This document shows, piece after piece, positions 11,664 through 24,300 of a DNA stretch of 64,000 nt. The notes beneath the pieces were generated by a model. That model had not been told where the DNA came from and did not search any database. It saw only the letters and a program-made list of their open reading frames with translations. Both the position numbers and the translations under genes were made by a program. Numbering within the stretch: the stretch's first letter is position 1; the number at the start of each line of letters is the position of its first letter. Origin of the DNA: Amphiura filiformis (Eukaryota; Echinodermata; Ophiuroidea; Amphilepidida; Amphiuridae); NCBI RefSeq assembly GCF_039555335.1, contig NC_092647.1, positions 19,872,880 to 19,936,879 of the forward strand. Direction: 5' to 3'.

Positions 11664-12364
11664 CTATTGAGCATCCGGTGGTATACTGTACTCCCTCTCC
11701 TCCTGACCTGTCTTGACATTCTCATCATCATCACCAGGTGGTTCCAAGATAAAATACTCCCTATCATCCAAACCATTTGCTGCATCAGCAGCGCCATCAC
11801 TACCCTCATCACCAGAGTTTGGTGGTTCTAACGTAAAATACTCTCTATCATCCAAACCATTTGCTGCATCAGCAGCGCCATCACTATCTCCATCACCAGA
11901 GTTTGGTGGCTCCAGTGTGAAATACTCTCTATCATCTGCATCTTCCGTCTTATTGTTCTCATCATTACCATCTGCCTCTTTGTTCTTATTAGTAAACGCT
12001 GGTACATCAGTGTATTTCTCTGGATCGGCATAGTCTCCGCTACCCATATCTTCAGGTTTTGGGTTTTTCAAGTCTTGGTAGTGTCCTTGTTCAGATTTGT
12101 TCAGAGATTGATAATGACTTTGTTCAGGCTTTTTCAAAGCTTGGTAGGGATCTTGTTCTGGTTTATTGAGGGTTTGATAAGGATCTTGCTCGGGTTTTTT
12201 GAGGGCTTGGTAAGGTTCTTCAGGTTTTTTCAGAGATTGGTAGTGTTGTTGTCCAGGTTTTACCTGTGATGATTTCTGTAAGCCCATGTCAGGTTGATGA
12301 GTTGATGTGTTATCTTCAGGAAGGATAACTTTGTTGATTGCTTCATACCCAGGATTCTCCACAG
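11664..12364 (-). CDS. Gene 2 terminal exon f: NPGY, six YQxL, three EYFxL repeats
   Basis: Acceptor TTCTTTGTCAG, phase 1 in, stop TAG. It encodes residues 510-742: AVENPGYEAI; the YQxL array 551-608; MGSGDYADPEKY; then an acidic region with a 28-residue repeat (DDREYF(T/I)LEPP and a GSDGAADAANGL spacer) and EEREYSIPP near the end. Other frames over this exon are shadows of its repeats. Confidence 0.9.
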
Positions 12365-15300
12365 CTGACAAAGAACAAAAGCATGGGTTAATTGATACAA
12401 TTGAATCATTGAATTGATGCAAGAGCATCCTCTTGGTTGGGCTGACGTCACACAAAACCGACCGGGAAAACCAACAAGACTAACATATTCATACACTGCT
12501 AAAGGTCCCTTGCAAGGCAAGAGCATTCACTTTGCAAGACATAACATATGCGTGCACTGCTTTTCTCCTCTGACATGCTGATTGTTATAATTATATGCAC
12601 TATATGGTATTGAGAACTGCGCACCCTCTAGGGATGAGAATGCTCATCTGAAAACAGGCAGATCATCTCATTAATGAGACCTTTGTACATTGGCGTACGC
12701 AGGGGGGGTGTTACGGGTGTGAAACACCCCCCTTGGATCTGTCCAAAAAAATTAAAATGGGGGAGAAAAGGCAAAGAAAGAGAGAGAGACACAGAGAGAG
12801 GAGAGAGAGGGGGGAGAGAGGGGGGGGGGGAATAGGAAGAGGAGAGGAGGGAGATGAGCAAGGCATATGGGACATATTATTACAATTATCATAGGCCTAT
12901 ATATTCCATAACTACCCCGCCCACACAAATTTATCTCACCCCTAGGCCTATACCCGGTATTGACCGGCACGTACGTAAATGTGTCAATACATGTTAACAC
13001 CCCGGCCCCACATCATTACACCTTTACCCTGGCAACGTACGTACGTAAAGGTGTTAATTGTTAATCCATTATGATGTTAAAACCAACACCTCTCCACATC
13101 ACACCCCACACCCTACCCCCGGACCCTACCCCGGCAACATATACGTAAAGGTTTTAATTGTGCAAATTGAGTTCGGGCCCTTTTTTTCTGTTTGAAGCAA
13201 TGATTTAGGCCTAAATAGTGTAAAAATTTTGCAAATTTTTCGAACTTCTGCAGGAGGCAAAACTCTTGTTCACGAAAGGCTTCATGTACCGTTATTTCAC
13301 CAATTTTCGGCTTTTTCAAACTAAAATTTTACACACTAATCATGCTAATAGTCCCAAAATGATCCACCAAATCGCTTCAATTAGGTCTTCATTTTGCAAA
13401 AGTTTCTTAATTCTGAGAGGGGCCTCAGACACCCCCTGCGTAGTGGATAAACAAGCTGCAGCCATTTTTGATTCTGCTTTCGACATTTACCAATTTGTGT
13501 TTAACACAATTTATAGGCCTACAACTGAAGAGAAAACTTGTTCACGAAAGGCTTCATGGACCGTCATTTCACAAATGTTCGGCTTTTTCAATTTAAAATT
13601 TTACACACTAATAGTGCCAAAATTGTCCACCAAATCGCTTCAATTAGTCTTCCTTTTCCAAAAGTTTCTAATTCTCAGGGGGCACATCCCCCCTCAGACT
13701 CCCCTACGTCGGGCAGGCGCGACGGGATGACCGCTATAAACGTGGCCATTTCTTTATTTTAGTATTTTTATCATCACACCCCCCCTTGAAAAATTCCTGC
13801 GTACGCGCATGCCTTTGTATAGTTTTTGATTCATCAGCTTTGTATAGTTTTTGATTTGTTAACTTAAAAGGGCATTTCGTGATCCACAACATCATCCCCC
13901 CACTTTTCTCAAAAAAAGTTGAGATTTTTTTACCACTGGAAACCTCTGGCTACATAATGTTTATGTACCAACAAAATTTCTTGCAGATTAATTCGTTTAG
14001 CAGATATATCATCAAATTTTAATTTCATTTTGGTATATACCAGAACGAAATTACAACGGTGGCCTATGAAGCAGGGTAATACACATAATCATGCATAACT
14101 CGCAAATGCAAAATCGGAATCAACTGAAATTTTGGGAATAAGCTTTTTTCATGGATATCTACTGAAAAATGTCACAAAAAGAGGATGCCAGGATCACATA
14201 ATCCTCCTTTAATTGTCTCTTTATTGTCAATCTGCTTACCATGGCTTGCTTTTTGGCCTGTTAACGTATTACCACATTTCTCTGGGTCCATGTATACACC
14301 ACTTCCCATACCATCTGATGAACGTGTACATTTATTAACTGCTAGTTCTGTAGATCCAGGGATGGTTATTTGGCCAATTCCATCATAATTTGGGTTTTCA
14401 ACAGCTGTGTATGTATAGAGTGAAAAGAAATACATGTAGTAACAAATAAAATGAATATATAATAACATTTGCCCCCCCCCCAGGCCCCCCTGAAATGATT
14501 TTTAAACATTTAGACGTAAATTTTTGATTGTTTGTTTTATTTCTTCTTCAGTTGATGTTTTAATGTATCCTCTGTTCTTCCATGAGGCCCAGGGGTCACA
14601 TTAAAATATTCATCAAAATAATTTAGCAAAATATTTAAATACATAGGATACATAAATATATAAGCATACACAATCATGAACTTAAAACCCATATTTACAA
14701 TTATGAAATAAATAACAAACACAGCGCATTAAATTTAAATACATATTTGTAAAATATTGGGAAAATAAAATAGCTAATTTATATTTTTATAGTATTTTAT
14801 ACTATATTATATGAACTTATACATATATTTTGAGACAGATGTAGCAAATCTGTACATTTTGATTTTTTAAAACTTTAGTCTTCAATAAGAGAGATGAAAT
14901 TCACCTGTCTGAGGAGTGCCTTGATTGCCTGTATATTTCTCTGGATCCATGTACTCTGCTTCTCCCATATCTGTATTGGATGGTCTTTTTATGGACTGAT
15001 ATGCTGATTGTATTGGTACATTACTTGACAGGATCGTATCCTCATAGCCAGGATATGCTGAAAGGATTATGTAAAACCATTAGCTGGAAAAACCTCAGTT
15101 GTAAATTGATTATTGTAACCTAGGTTTTTTATTCATTTTTTAAAGACTTATATCAAATGTACATTGCATATACGTATAGTTCTTCAGCACAACCCTGTCA
15201 AAAAAAAAAGCGCAGTGATTTTTAGTGCACCAGGCACAGGCACAACGCCTAGATGTTGATCCACAAGCCTCAGCACACTTTACAGGTTGTTGCTGACCAC

Positions 15301-18300
15301 TACAGCATCACATCATTCGGCACCGCCAGGGTTTGAACCTGCAATTTCTCACACCATAGTCGAATGCCTTATCAATTAAGCTAACTTGACTGCCTGCCTG
15401 TACCCTCATTTCCATTAAGGACCCCCCGGGCAATTATCAACAACCTCACCTTCCTTATACCTTCACCCAATTTGGATCAGAGTCTGTATAGGCATTTCTG
15501 CCCCAGCAATATTACCAATGATGAATTTTCAATTCACAGACTGGATTTTTCACATAAATTTATAATAAAACAGGCAAACTCTTACATCTACTCTGTTTGA
15601 CTGGAGCATGTCCATCTTTAGACATCCCAAGTGGTTCTGTGTATCCATCACTTTTTTTCTTCAGTGATTGGTAAGCAGAAGATATGGGCTGGATTGTGTC
15701 CGCATATTCAGCCTCTATATTTGGGGGACCCGTGATGACCAGCCTATTGAGATCATCATAACCAGAATTCCTTGGACCTGTGTTAAAATGGTAATTATTT
15801 ATTGGTAATTAGCTGATTTGAGAATGATTGTTTCAGTATATCAGATGCTGATGGGTACCCTTGATAATGAGTGTGTTGCAGCACTTGGCATATTGGTTGA
15901 GTGGGGCTGGTGTTATTAAGCGGCATCTTTGGTACTGTTCATTTGTAAATGAACTATGAGAGTACTCCCTCTATTAGATGATCGAGACATTAAACGATCA
16001 ATCTTGTTGGAAATAATGAAAGGAGACGCATTCCTTTAGTAGGTACCCTACTTTTTCTTGAAACTGAATGTGATATACATGTATATACAGATGTTATTTT
16101 ATGTACACAGGACTGATAAATAAATGGGATAAATAGTTGCACTAAAATGATTCTGATGCATTTCAGTGGTAGCAAGAGAGTTTTTGATGTGTGCTATATA
16201 TAAGTATTTCTAATATTTCAATTTTAAAATGCATGATTTACAAGTCTAAAGCTTGATTACTGGTAGTTACTTGATACAGTTTTAAGCTTGATCATTTGAA
16301 GCACTTACTTGGTACTTGTGGTTTGTTTTCACATTGCTGGGGATCCATGTAGATTCCAGCACCCATGTGTCCATTGGGTGAGACATCTGCATAAGCTGGT
16401 TCTCCTGATGCAATTGGCAGATCTTTGTCACTGGTGTTGTAACCATGATTCACTAAACCAGATAACAATCAAGAACTTGCAATTAGGTCTATGTTGTACC
16501 ATACATATTTTGAGAAGGCATAGCAATATGATCAAAATATGGATTTGGGCTGTTCTTATATTTAGATATTCAATTCTAAGCGGCAGTGATGTATTTGTGG
16601 TTTTGAAACTCGGATAAGCTGTGTATAAACACAAGAAAATACTAATTCTAGTAATAGCCTCTAAATCTTGATGTTCATCAGTTTTGGTACTAGCTTTTAA
16701 GTGCGGCTTTTAAGGGCCATACAGAAGTGCAGATTAAAATTAGCAAAATGCTAAACGTAATATACTTCTATTTTACGTGTACTACATATGTACCAAGTTT
16801 CAGCTAGATAGTCCTTATAGTTACATGGCAAATTAACTTTGCATAATTTTGAGTATGTAATTTACATCTTTGGCCTCGCTTTCAGTTTTCTGCTTCGCTA
16901 ACTCCAGCCTAATTGGAGCTAGCAGAGCCAAATGCCGCCAACGGCAGTGAAGTGGTCAATTACGAAAAATGTGTAGACATGAAATAATTATAGCAGTTGA
17001 TGTCAAACTTACGATTCGTAACTGTTTTTGCTCCAGTGTATGTGTTGGCATCAATGTCAGCATATGTTTCAGATGGAGCTCTGTAAAAACATGAGAAACA
17101 AAACAGTTTTTAATTATTTCCAAAAAAATATAAAGTTTGATCAATTCAATTATCTGTAATCCAGAGATGTTCATGATTATTATTTGATAACATAAAGAAT
17201 TCATCTAATCAAGACCAGTCAAAACTTGTGTTTTTCTGAACGTTTCATCAACCATCGGTTGACTTCATCAGCAGTGTTGCTGTTTTGAAGTGCTGTGTGA
17301 TATTGAACCGACAATTCTAGAAGTTGGAGCAGCATCAAACCCTGTGAAGTCAACCGGTGGTTGATGAAAGTTTTGACTGGTCTTGATCAGCTGAAATTAT
17401 TTATTATGTTATGGATAATCTATAGACCTGATGAATTTATTGAAGGACTTATGATTTCTGGTTGCAGCTCAAAATCATGTCAGTGAAAGAATGTTGTAAG
17501 TTTGGGCAAAATTCAGTTTAAAATGGATTATGAAAATATAGGTAAACACTGTAAACCATTTTCAAGTCATAGAAGCAATTAATTAACTAAGTAATTAAAA
17601 AGTTTTAAAAAACAAATAAGTAAAGAAACTGAAGCACAAAAATGCTTCTCCTGTCATATGATCCTGCACTAACACAACAAAATGCTATACCTCGGAAGGA
17701 AGAGAAAATAAATTAACAAAAGGAAGGGAAAGAAAGATTAAAAAAACAAACAAGTAATATTAAACTTATGAAGAATCATATTTCACTTGCCTGATTTGTA
17801 ACTTATTTTCTGTATCATGTTAATAGATTTGTCCTACCAGAAAGTTACAAATTTTCTCAATTTTTCTTTTATCTTTGTTAGGCAACTGGTGCTACTGTGA
17901 AGTTTGTTGTGCTTCAAATGTAGCTTGACATAATTAGGCCGAAAGCAAATTGAGTCCAACAGCATTGTGTGGAATACATGGAGTGTTCAGTACACCCATG
18001 TAATTATACCACAGATATTGGAACACAATCAATACACTCCTGTCATTTTACTAATGTTTGCAATGGCATAAGGTAATCATCCGGGGATCAATCGGGTCTA
18101 ATTGGGGGGGGGATGGGGACAAGCCATTTATCAGCAATTTTCCTTTGGGATTTTCTAAATTTTGCAATTGATAGAGGGGGCATGTACCCCTTACAACGCT
18201 ATGTCACTGAATGTATGCTCTGATTGGTGCTCACTAGTAAGAGTGTATGAATGCTGCTTGAACATCTATTTCAATTAAGAATTAAAATTACCTTTTTCTT

Positions 18301-21300
18301 GATTTGTCTTCTTTATCAGCTTTATTCGTTATCTTTTGCAGAATTCCACGCTTATGGCAATAAAATAGTAAAACTGCTGCTGCGGCAAGTATTATACACA
18401 TTGCAATGCCAATGCCAGCTCCCATGCCATTGGATTGCCTGCATGATAAAAAAACAAAAACAAAATTATATTATTGTTTTCATGGTTATATGGTGTAGCT
18501 GCTCCTATTGTGAGATTAGGCCAAACAAATGGTTGTCTTGCCCTCAAGTGGGAAAAATGGAAAGTTGGGTTGGTCGGTCAGATTTCTTTTTTTTTTCTTT
18601 TTTTTTTTTTTTAAACCTTCAGTTTTTAAAAATCCCCTCAAATATTAAATAATGCTTCTTCAATTAGGGGACATTTGTCAATTTTGACGTCTGGATACTT
18701 GTTAGACATGTCAGATAATCAATTTAAGACTAGTCTTTCAATCAAATATTAATTTTAAGTGAAAAAATATTGTAAAAATCTGTAATTAAATTCAAAAAAA
18801 AAAAAAGCTACCCAGATTTTTCAGGATTTAGGGTCGGTCAATTGAGGGCAACACAACAAATTTTTATTTGGCCTTGAACACCTTTGTTTCCGCTAAGAGA
18901 TCTGGTGTGCGATTGGCACAGGACTCGCCAAAATTAGCACATACCGTATTGTCTGTAATAAACGTCTCAGGGGCGTTGCATTTTTCCCAAAGGGGGCATT
19001 TATTGGAAGTGAAGTGTCAGTGAAAAAATAAAATGTGATAAAATAAAAATCGGGTTCAATTTCCCAATGGTGCTCATGTAGAAAGGAGGGATTTACGCCT
19101 ATACTAATACTACTACCAAGGCGTCACCCACGGAATAAAGTGGTAAATGGCATTTTCTGGTGCACCAGAATGTAATACAAATTTGGCGATATTTTTGTCA
19201 AACGAATTAATCTTGCTTATGGAGTCATTTTGCTTACAGATGAAAATTTGTTTAGGGGTATTTGAAAAACAAAAAAATTATGAATGTGTGTGCATACTGA
19301 TATCAGAGTTCTGTCCTTCTTCTCCACCTGGGACCATATAACTCTTAAACATGTGGCAAACAAATTGTTAAGATATATGTATACATACGCTGAAGAATCT
19401 TCAGGTGCTGCATTATTCAAAGTAGTTCCACTGGCCATTTGACTGCCATGGGTTTGAGTTGTGATTCTGGTTGTGATGGAACTAGAAGAGGTGGAACCTG
19501 ACACCTTTTGACTCTCTGAAGGATTAGTCTTGGAAGTAGTTATTTTGTTATCTTCTGTGCTTTTAGATGGTGTAACAGTACCAGTTTGTGACTTTGAAGT
19601 TGTGGTTTCAAGTGATGTTGTAGTATCAGGCAGATTGGTTGTTAGAACAGAGGTACAATTACAGAATACTTTGTAACAACAAACATCATCTGGGCGACAG
19701 GTATAATCCCTGTCGCATTTTCCTCTAGCATGATGAAGTTCAATTTCACATGAAATATTAGCTGCATTTTTTCTGCAGCAGTTCCAATTGTGCCTGCAAT
19801 CAGACAGTTGCATGATGCTGCAGTCATTTGAGATTGGGAATGTACATTCTGGATCTCGATATCGTCTGTTCGGCATCCTATTTAAGGTTGGGACAAACAT
19901 CGCTGTAAAAAGGAGAAGAAAATACTGATATTAACATTGTGACTCCTACACTACTATTTATTTAAATTTCCTACTCAGCAGTATCCCTCCTCCCCCCAAA
20001 AAAACCCCACCCCACCACATAGATCAAATACTCAGGACAGGATGGATTGGGATAGCCAGTAGTAAACACCCTTCTCTTTTTGAAACCGACTGCAATTACA
20101 TGTACAGTTATGGCTTTCTGTACACAGGACTAAAAGCTGATTGTACCCTTCAAAGGATGGAGTACTCTCTTGGTTCACATTGCCAACTCTAAATGCACCA
20201 TGGACAGACAAGAAGTCTGAATTTAATATATAGATGCTACCAGTTAAGATTGGTCTGAACCATGGCATGTTTTTAAAATGCTGAATTCCAATTTTCTTGA
20301 ATTCTATATTCATTAGTCTGTGTACTTTAAGTTTGAACTGAAAAATTTTAGGTTTTTAATTTTTTTACCAATTTTCTATTATTTTAAAATATGGTATTTC
20401 ACACTTTTCCATCTGATATCGTCCACATGGTCAATGGCGGGAAATTTTGCCAATCTCGTTGCTATAACAAGTGTGTATTTTTGCCTCACGCAACAAGCCG
20501 AGGTGCGCTTCACCCTGATAGTGTATCTCGCGCGGAGCCTCACAACAAAACATGATCGAAAACATTGCCGGCCAGGAATTTCATATGGCTTGATGAACAA
20601 TTATTCCTCTTTTTCGTGGAAAATATAGCTTGGATTTTCGTAAAACATGCGCAGAAGTTGTATCTTAATTGCGAATACCAGCTGCGTGAATTGCAGGATT
20701 CAAGATGATCACATTTGAAACATGGGTTGCAGGGATGCAAATTGTGCGGGAGCGGGGAGCACCGCTCCTAGGAAATGAGAGTCAAAATTGAGGAAATAAT
20801 GCCATGGGAAGAAAAAAGAAAGAGAGGAAAAAGGAGGGAGAGAAAAGAAAAGAGAAGAGGAAAAGGGAAAAGAGGAAATAAAAAGAAGAAAAGTGAGGTA
20901 CAAGATAATAGGGGATGGCTGTGAGGAAGTGAAGCTACTGAATGGAAGAGAGGAAATCTTTAAAGACACTGGTTGTGTAAAATTTGGAGGAATTCACATT
21001 ATTGTTCAAGAAATAAGAGCAAAAAAGAGGAAGGTGTTAGTGTTAGAATATGGAAATGGGATATGAGAAAAGTTACAATTCATTACCATAGGATGTATTC
21101 AAAGTAATTTAACAGGAAAAAAAGAAGTCGGATGAAGACGGGTGGAAACAGGGCTCATATCTGAGGAAATTTAGAGAGGCGGCAATCCTACCTGAGGAAA
21201 TTTATAGAGAGGCAGCATGCAGCAATGAGGATTTTCTGGGAACAAAAGTCATGAAGGAATTCAGTGTACTTAGTATCAATACTAATGCCACTGAGAAGAG

Positions 21301-24300
21301 GACAAACTGGAAAATATTGAGGAAATTTAAAAAGAAGAACCATATGAAGCACTTAACAAGTTCTGCTCCTCTGATAAAAATGAAAGAGGAAATGGGGGGG
21401 GGGTAAAGGAAAATAAAAGGGGAAAGGAGCCGCTGTCCTACCAAAATTTACCCCAAACTAGTGTAAAATACCAAATTTTTGCGCGCTACGCGAGCACATT
21501 GTCATCGTAAAGCATTTTTTGGAAACTCAAAAACCTAACATACAGTCGCTCTAAAAATTCACGCTATGTTAATATTCTCATCTTTTGAAGTGTAGAATAA
21601 AGCTATTTTATGCATGGTATGATTGAGGAAATCTTGAGTCTAAAAACCTTGCTCCTGAGGAAGAAATCACTATTTGCACCCCTGATGGGTTGTTTTAATT
21701 GCTGTCTACTGTCACTTTTGATACAAAACAGCGATTTTAAATGTGTTCATTTTCGTGCATGTTTTCACTTTTTGGTTAAAGCTAACAGATTCATTATAGA
21801 AAATAAAGGTAAGATTTTGATCTTATCGTGCACAGCTTCTTTTCCTCTAGGAGCTGTTTTTTCATTTTTTTAAATTTCCATCAAAAACAAAAAAATACAC
21901 CAGTATTGCCTAAATTAGGCTGAAACTGTCAAATTTCAACCATTTTTATCGAGTATTTCTAAAAGATGGTCAAAACTCAAAAAATTAAAAAAACAGATCC
22001 TAGATTTTCATACCTAGTTTTTGAAAATCAACAAGAAAAAAATTTAGCCTAAAAACACCATGTTTTGGGCCAAAATAGGGCACAAAAATTGTGCAATCTT
22101 GCGAGCTTTGTGCGCACTGGCCTGTTATATAGCAAAATTCAGCTTCAATTGGGGGCTAAAATAGCTAGTCTAAAATTGAAATTTTTTCGCGCACTTCACA
22201 CGCAAATGTTCTAGTGGAATCTAAAATTTTTGCCACTTGAGTGCACATGCCTTCCTCACGGTGCGTTTGGGGGCCTCCAAATTTTGGCCTGGCCCAGGGC
22301 CCCCAAAAGGTAAATCCAGCCCTGTATATAAAGGGTATAAAACATTTTCATAACATCCAAAAACATTTTTTTAAAACTTACTGCAATATATTCTAACAAT
22401 ATGTAAGTGTTGACAAAATATTTGGCAAAATATGTTTGAAATTTTTTTTTTACAAGAACATTTTAAAAACATTTCAAAAAATGTTTGCCAAAAATATGTT
22501 ACAATAATGTTAACAATGTTTTTGTAGTGTGTTTTGATGCAAAACAGTTTAAAGTTTTCATGCCCTTTATAAAACCCAACATTTAATGTTATTGAAGCAT
22601 TTTTACCAAACCAAAATCCAAAATATAACCTGTTAACATGTTTTGTGTTTGCTGGGATGCTATCCTAGAAAACATCAACAACAAAGAATTGATGAGTTCA
22701 AAGTGTGTAAATTTTAGCAGTGCAAGTAGATTATGAATATCTACTTCAAGGCAAAATTAGATATTTGCAATGTTTTCATACCTGGATCAGCTGTGTATTC
22801 CGCACATCCATCAGTTACAGATGTTCTCCTACACTCACAGTAACTGCAACAAAATTATTGCACATTATGATTATAAATTACTTATGGCCCCTAAATTTTG
22901 TTATCATGGTTACAGGTCTACCAATGAATTGGGTATCACATTTTAAATATCATTGTAAGATATTAAAAAGTTGTTTGAATAATATTGACAGCATTTTGCA
23001 GGATGTATTTTTCCTTCTTTTATGTAGACTGGCCCCAGTCTCGGTTCAGTTCCATCACTGGATAATGTAACAATAAATAATTACATAATGCCCTATTCCT
23101 GTAACCCCCCCCCTTAGTTTTCTCAATGCCAAAAACCCATTCCTCTTCATCCACAAATCGATGCCACTGATTACACACACAGTCAGTGCAGCAATATAGG
23201 AACATACTCGTATTATTATTGAACGGAAAGTCCATTGAGCGCTGAATCTCGACTGGTCCAATCTGTTTGAGATCTCCTTCCAAATAATCGCTCAACGAAG
23301 CCCGGTGATTCTGATGCCAATTACGAAAGCTCCGCCCCAGTTTCAATTCAAATATGGTAGCACAAAGCTATGCCACGGGATGTGACGCAAGATCGGATGG
23401 GACACTTATCAACAACTGAGAGGTATTGAGCTCAAGTGGCACGCGTCTGATAGACCCATGGTACGCGCAATAATAAAAGGTGTATATTATTGCGTGCGGT
23501 TTGCAAATGTTTGCACATTATTTAGCTAGGGACGCCTTTTCAAATATCCCCGCGCTGCCAAGCTGCGTTGATTGGTCGGATACAATATTGTTGTTTTAGT
23601 CGCTTACACAAACGTTAATATATTGAAAACATGGACGTGGTATATAGAAAGATTGCGTGACTCCAAATCGGTAAAAGTGAATTCCCACAAAGTACTGGGA
23701 ACTGGAAGGCAGATTGCTTACAGACTGGTAGGGTCCATGTATTGGGTTGATTTTTAATGCTATGTAATCTACATTACCAGTCGTTCTCCATGGACCCGAG
23801 GGAGGGTCTATCTTTTATGTGGATGATTCCCAAAGGTATATTCAGCAGATTTAGACAAAGCTGTATATCACCAAGCTGGTAAACCATCAAACAACAAAAT
23901 GTAATGTTTAAGACAATCAACCATTCCAGGTGTACAACAACTTAGATGAAACAATGTGGTGTGCGCAGGTTTTCAAAAGTGGGGAGGGGGAGGCAGGGTG
24001 CATTTACTCCGACTGACTGACAAAAGTGGGTGGGCTGTGATCCTGGGCACCCCACCCCTTTTGTCCACCCCATTGCTAGGCTATATAGGTGGGTTTTTTT
24101 CGCCAGCTGACAGCTGGCTATCTAATTCGGAGATTGTCTTTGTTTGCTAAAGAGATTACGGGTACTAGCATTGGTTTGAATTACTTTTTATGAACTTTTT
24201 ATGGTGAAAATATATGTAAGGCCTGTTATTCGATTTGTAAGAAAAAGAAAGTATGTTTTGCCATTTCAACGAATGAAAACGAGTGAGAATTTCAAAAGTT

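Noticed and set aside
11713-12033. Plus-strand open frame rich in SSKPFAASAAPS
   Set aside because: It is antisense to the acidic repeat of the gene 2 terminal exon and is explained by it.
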